From Pirellula staleyi DSM 6068 (lineage in GTDB: Bacteria > Planctomycetota > Planctomycetia > Pirellulales > Pirellulaceae), in NCBI GenBank assembly GCA_945875845.1, contig CAMCMB010000010.1:62001-126000 (forward strand): DNA of 64,000 bases, given 5' to 3'. The translations under genes and the position numbers were made by a program. Positions 63,192 to 64,000 of this stretch are shown piece by piece. Each line of letters starts with the position of its first letter. The first letter of the stretch is position 1. A model generated the notes under the pieces. That model ran no database searches. It was not told where the DNA came from and saw only the letters and a list, made by a program, of their open reading frames with translations.

Positions 63192-64000
63192 ATGGACACG
63201 AAGCCAAGCAAGTTATATGGCGATGAATTCGACGAGGGCCCCCCGCCGGATGTTGGACAAGCAACGAAAGGTAGGGTGAAAATCAAGGATCGTCCAGAGG
63301 TTCAATTGAGTTTGGACGAATCGAAAGTTGCAGAGGTTTGCATAACGTTACTGGGCCAACTTGGTTGGCAGGAACCGCAAAACGAGCAAACAAAAGTGTA
63401 CTGCCGAAACGGTATTCTAGTTCATGTTGTGCCAAGTGAAGATCCAGGCATGATTGGCAAACTATCAATTGTGCCGTTACCCGGTTCGATACTTAGGGAA
63501 CGTATAACGGAATGCTGCAAGCTGGTTGCAGAGTCGATTGATAAAGATGGCAATATCGTCAAGAAGCCAGGACGGCCACCGACTTGGTTAGTCGATGCGA
63601 TTTTAGAACGTGGCCACTATTCAGGTAAGGTAAGGCCTTTGGTTGGTATCATCCAAGCGCCCACTATTCGCAAGGATGGGACGATACTTCAAGAGCAAGG
63701 ATACGACAGCCAAAGCGGGTTGCTCTACATCCCCAATGCCGACTATCCGAAGATACCAGACAATCCGACAAAAAAAGATGCAATCGAGGCGTTCAACTCG
63801 CTCCAAGAATGCAATTCAGATTTTCCGCTGGTGAATAATAGCGACAGATCGGCATCGGTTGCTATGGTTCTCTCGCTGGTTGCTAGAAATTGTATCGATG
63901 GTTGCGTTCCGTTGTTCGCTATTACGGCCACCGTTGCAGGCTCCGGAAAAGGACTTCAAGCCGACGTTGCAACTACGATTGCATTTGGCCACAGTGTTTC
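63192..64000 (+). CDS. large element protein, N-terminal part, Walker-A-like (runs off the window)
   Basis: ATG 63192 has AAAGGAA about 8 nt upstream, and the frame is open to the end of the window (~269 codons seen). The N-terminal ~60 residues are charged. Further on, CVPLFAITATVAGSGKGLQA ends in a P-loop-like AGSGKG followed by DVATTIAFGH. That resembles the PGTGK(S/T)LL-ADVIALIATG motif of DNA-processing proteins (primase/helicase-type) on integrative islands. The full domain set lies beyond the edge, so the function is provisional. It should belong to the same element as the integrase. Confidence 0.75.
   Translation, partial: MDTKPSKLYGDEFDEGPPPDVGQATKGRVKIKDRPEVQLSLDESKVAEVCITLLGQLGWQEPQNEQTKVYCRNGILVHVVPSEDPGMIGKLSIVPLPGSILRERITECCKLVAESIDKDGNIVKKPGRPPTWLVDAILERGHYSGKVRPLVGIIQAPTIRKDGTILQEQGYDSQSGLLYIPNADYPKIPDNPTKKDAIEAFNSLQECNSDFPLVNNSDRSASVAMVLSLVARNCIDGCVPLFAITATVAGSGKGLQADVATTIAFGHSV

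Overview
The window looks like a chromosomal segment of a planctomycete (Pirellulales-like). The evidence is a paired DUF1501 / planctomycete-cytochrome-DUF1549-DUF1553 gene set, a DUF1598-type protein, an LptF-ExbD-ExbD cluster, an AbiEii-like nucleotidyltransferase relic of a kind common in this phylum, an exosortase/PEP-CTERM system and a tRNA-linked integrase of the type found in planctomycete islands. All calls come from reading translations; no database search was run.

Layout: (1) 1-10.9 kb is mostly housekeeping and phylum-typical genes: the C-terminal part of an LptF/LptG permease, two ExbD/TolR proteins, a DUF1598-like exported protein, a XerC/D recombinase, RsmG, an exported protein of unknown function, and the DUF1501/DUF1553 pair. 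(2) 11.1-57.1 kb is one very large exopolysaccharide locus, almost all on the + strand. It holds a WbaP-like initiating sugar phosphotransferase, a UDP-sugar dehydrogenase, a pyruvyl transferase, a Wzx flippase, three Wzy-like membrane proteins, about nine confirmed or probable glycosyltransferases, O-acyltransferases, FkbM and SAM methyltransferases, a complete set for GDP-D-glycero-alpha-D-manno-heptose (hddA, gmhA, hddC, gmhB), GalE, a WecG/TagA-type transferase, an exosortase with an EpsI-type partner, a Wzc-like autokinase, a PEP-CTERM protein, a giant TPR protein and RmlD-like, RmlB and RmlA enzymes. (3) 57.1-61.2 kb has repeat-rich spacer DNA, an orphan HlyD-type adaptor and a PhyH plus Gfo/Idh/MocA pair. 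(4) 61.3 kb to the end is a tRNA-Arg(TCT) followed by an integrase, a small HTH protein and the start of a large Walker-A protein, which is the left end of an integrative element running out of the window.

How the genes fit together: WbaP would start a lipid-linked repeat unit. The nucleotide-sugar genes supply heptose, dTDP-6-deoxy sugar, uronic acid and galactose-type donors. The GTs extend the unit and pyruvyl, acyl and methyl groups decorate it. Wzx flips it, one or more Wzy-like proteins polymerise it, and Wzc controls chain length. The exosortase/EpsI/PEP-CTERM/TPR block probably anchors or processes a surface protein within the same matrix.

The locus is visibly scarred. It contains a mosaic duplication in the acyltransferase-hddC-gmhB region, an in-frame fusion relic, a decayed IS3 element whose 3' segment recurs about 14 kb away, and fragments of a glycosyltransferase, a radical-SAM protein and a nucleotidyltransferase. 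It also carries dispersed inverted-repeat elements, one of which lies inside a reading frame.
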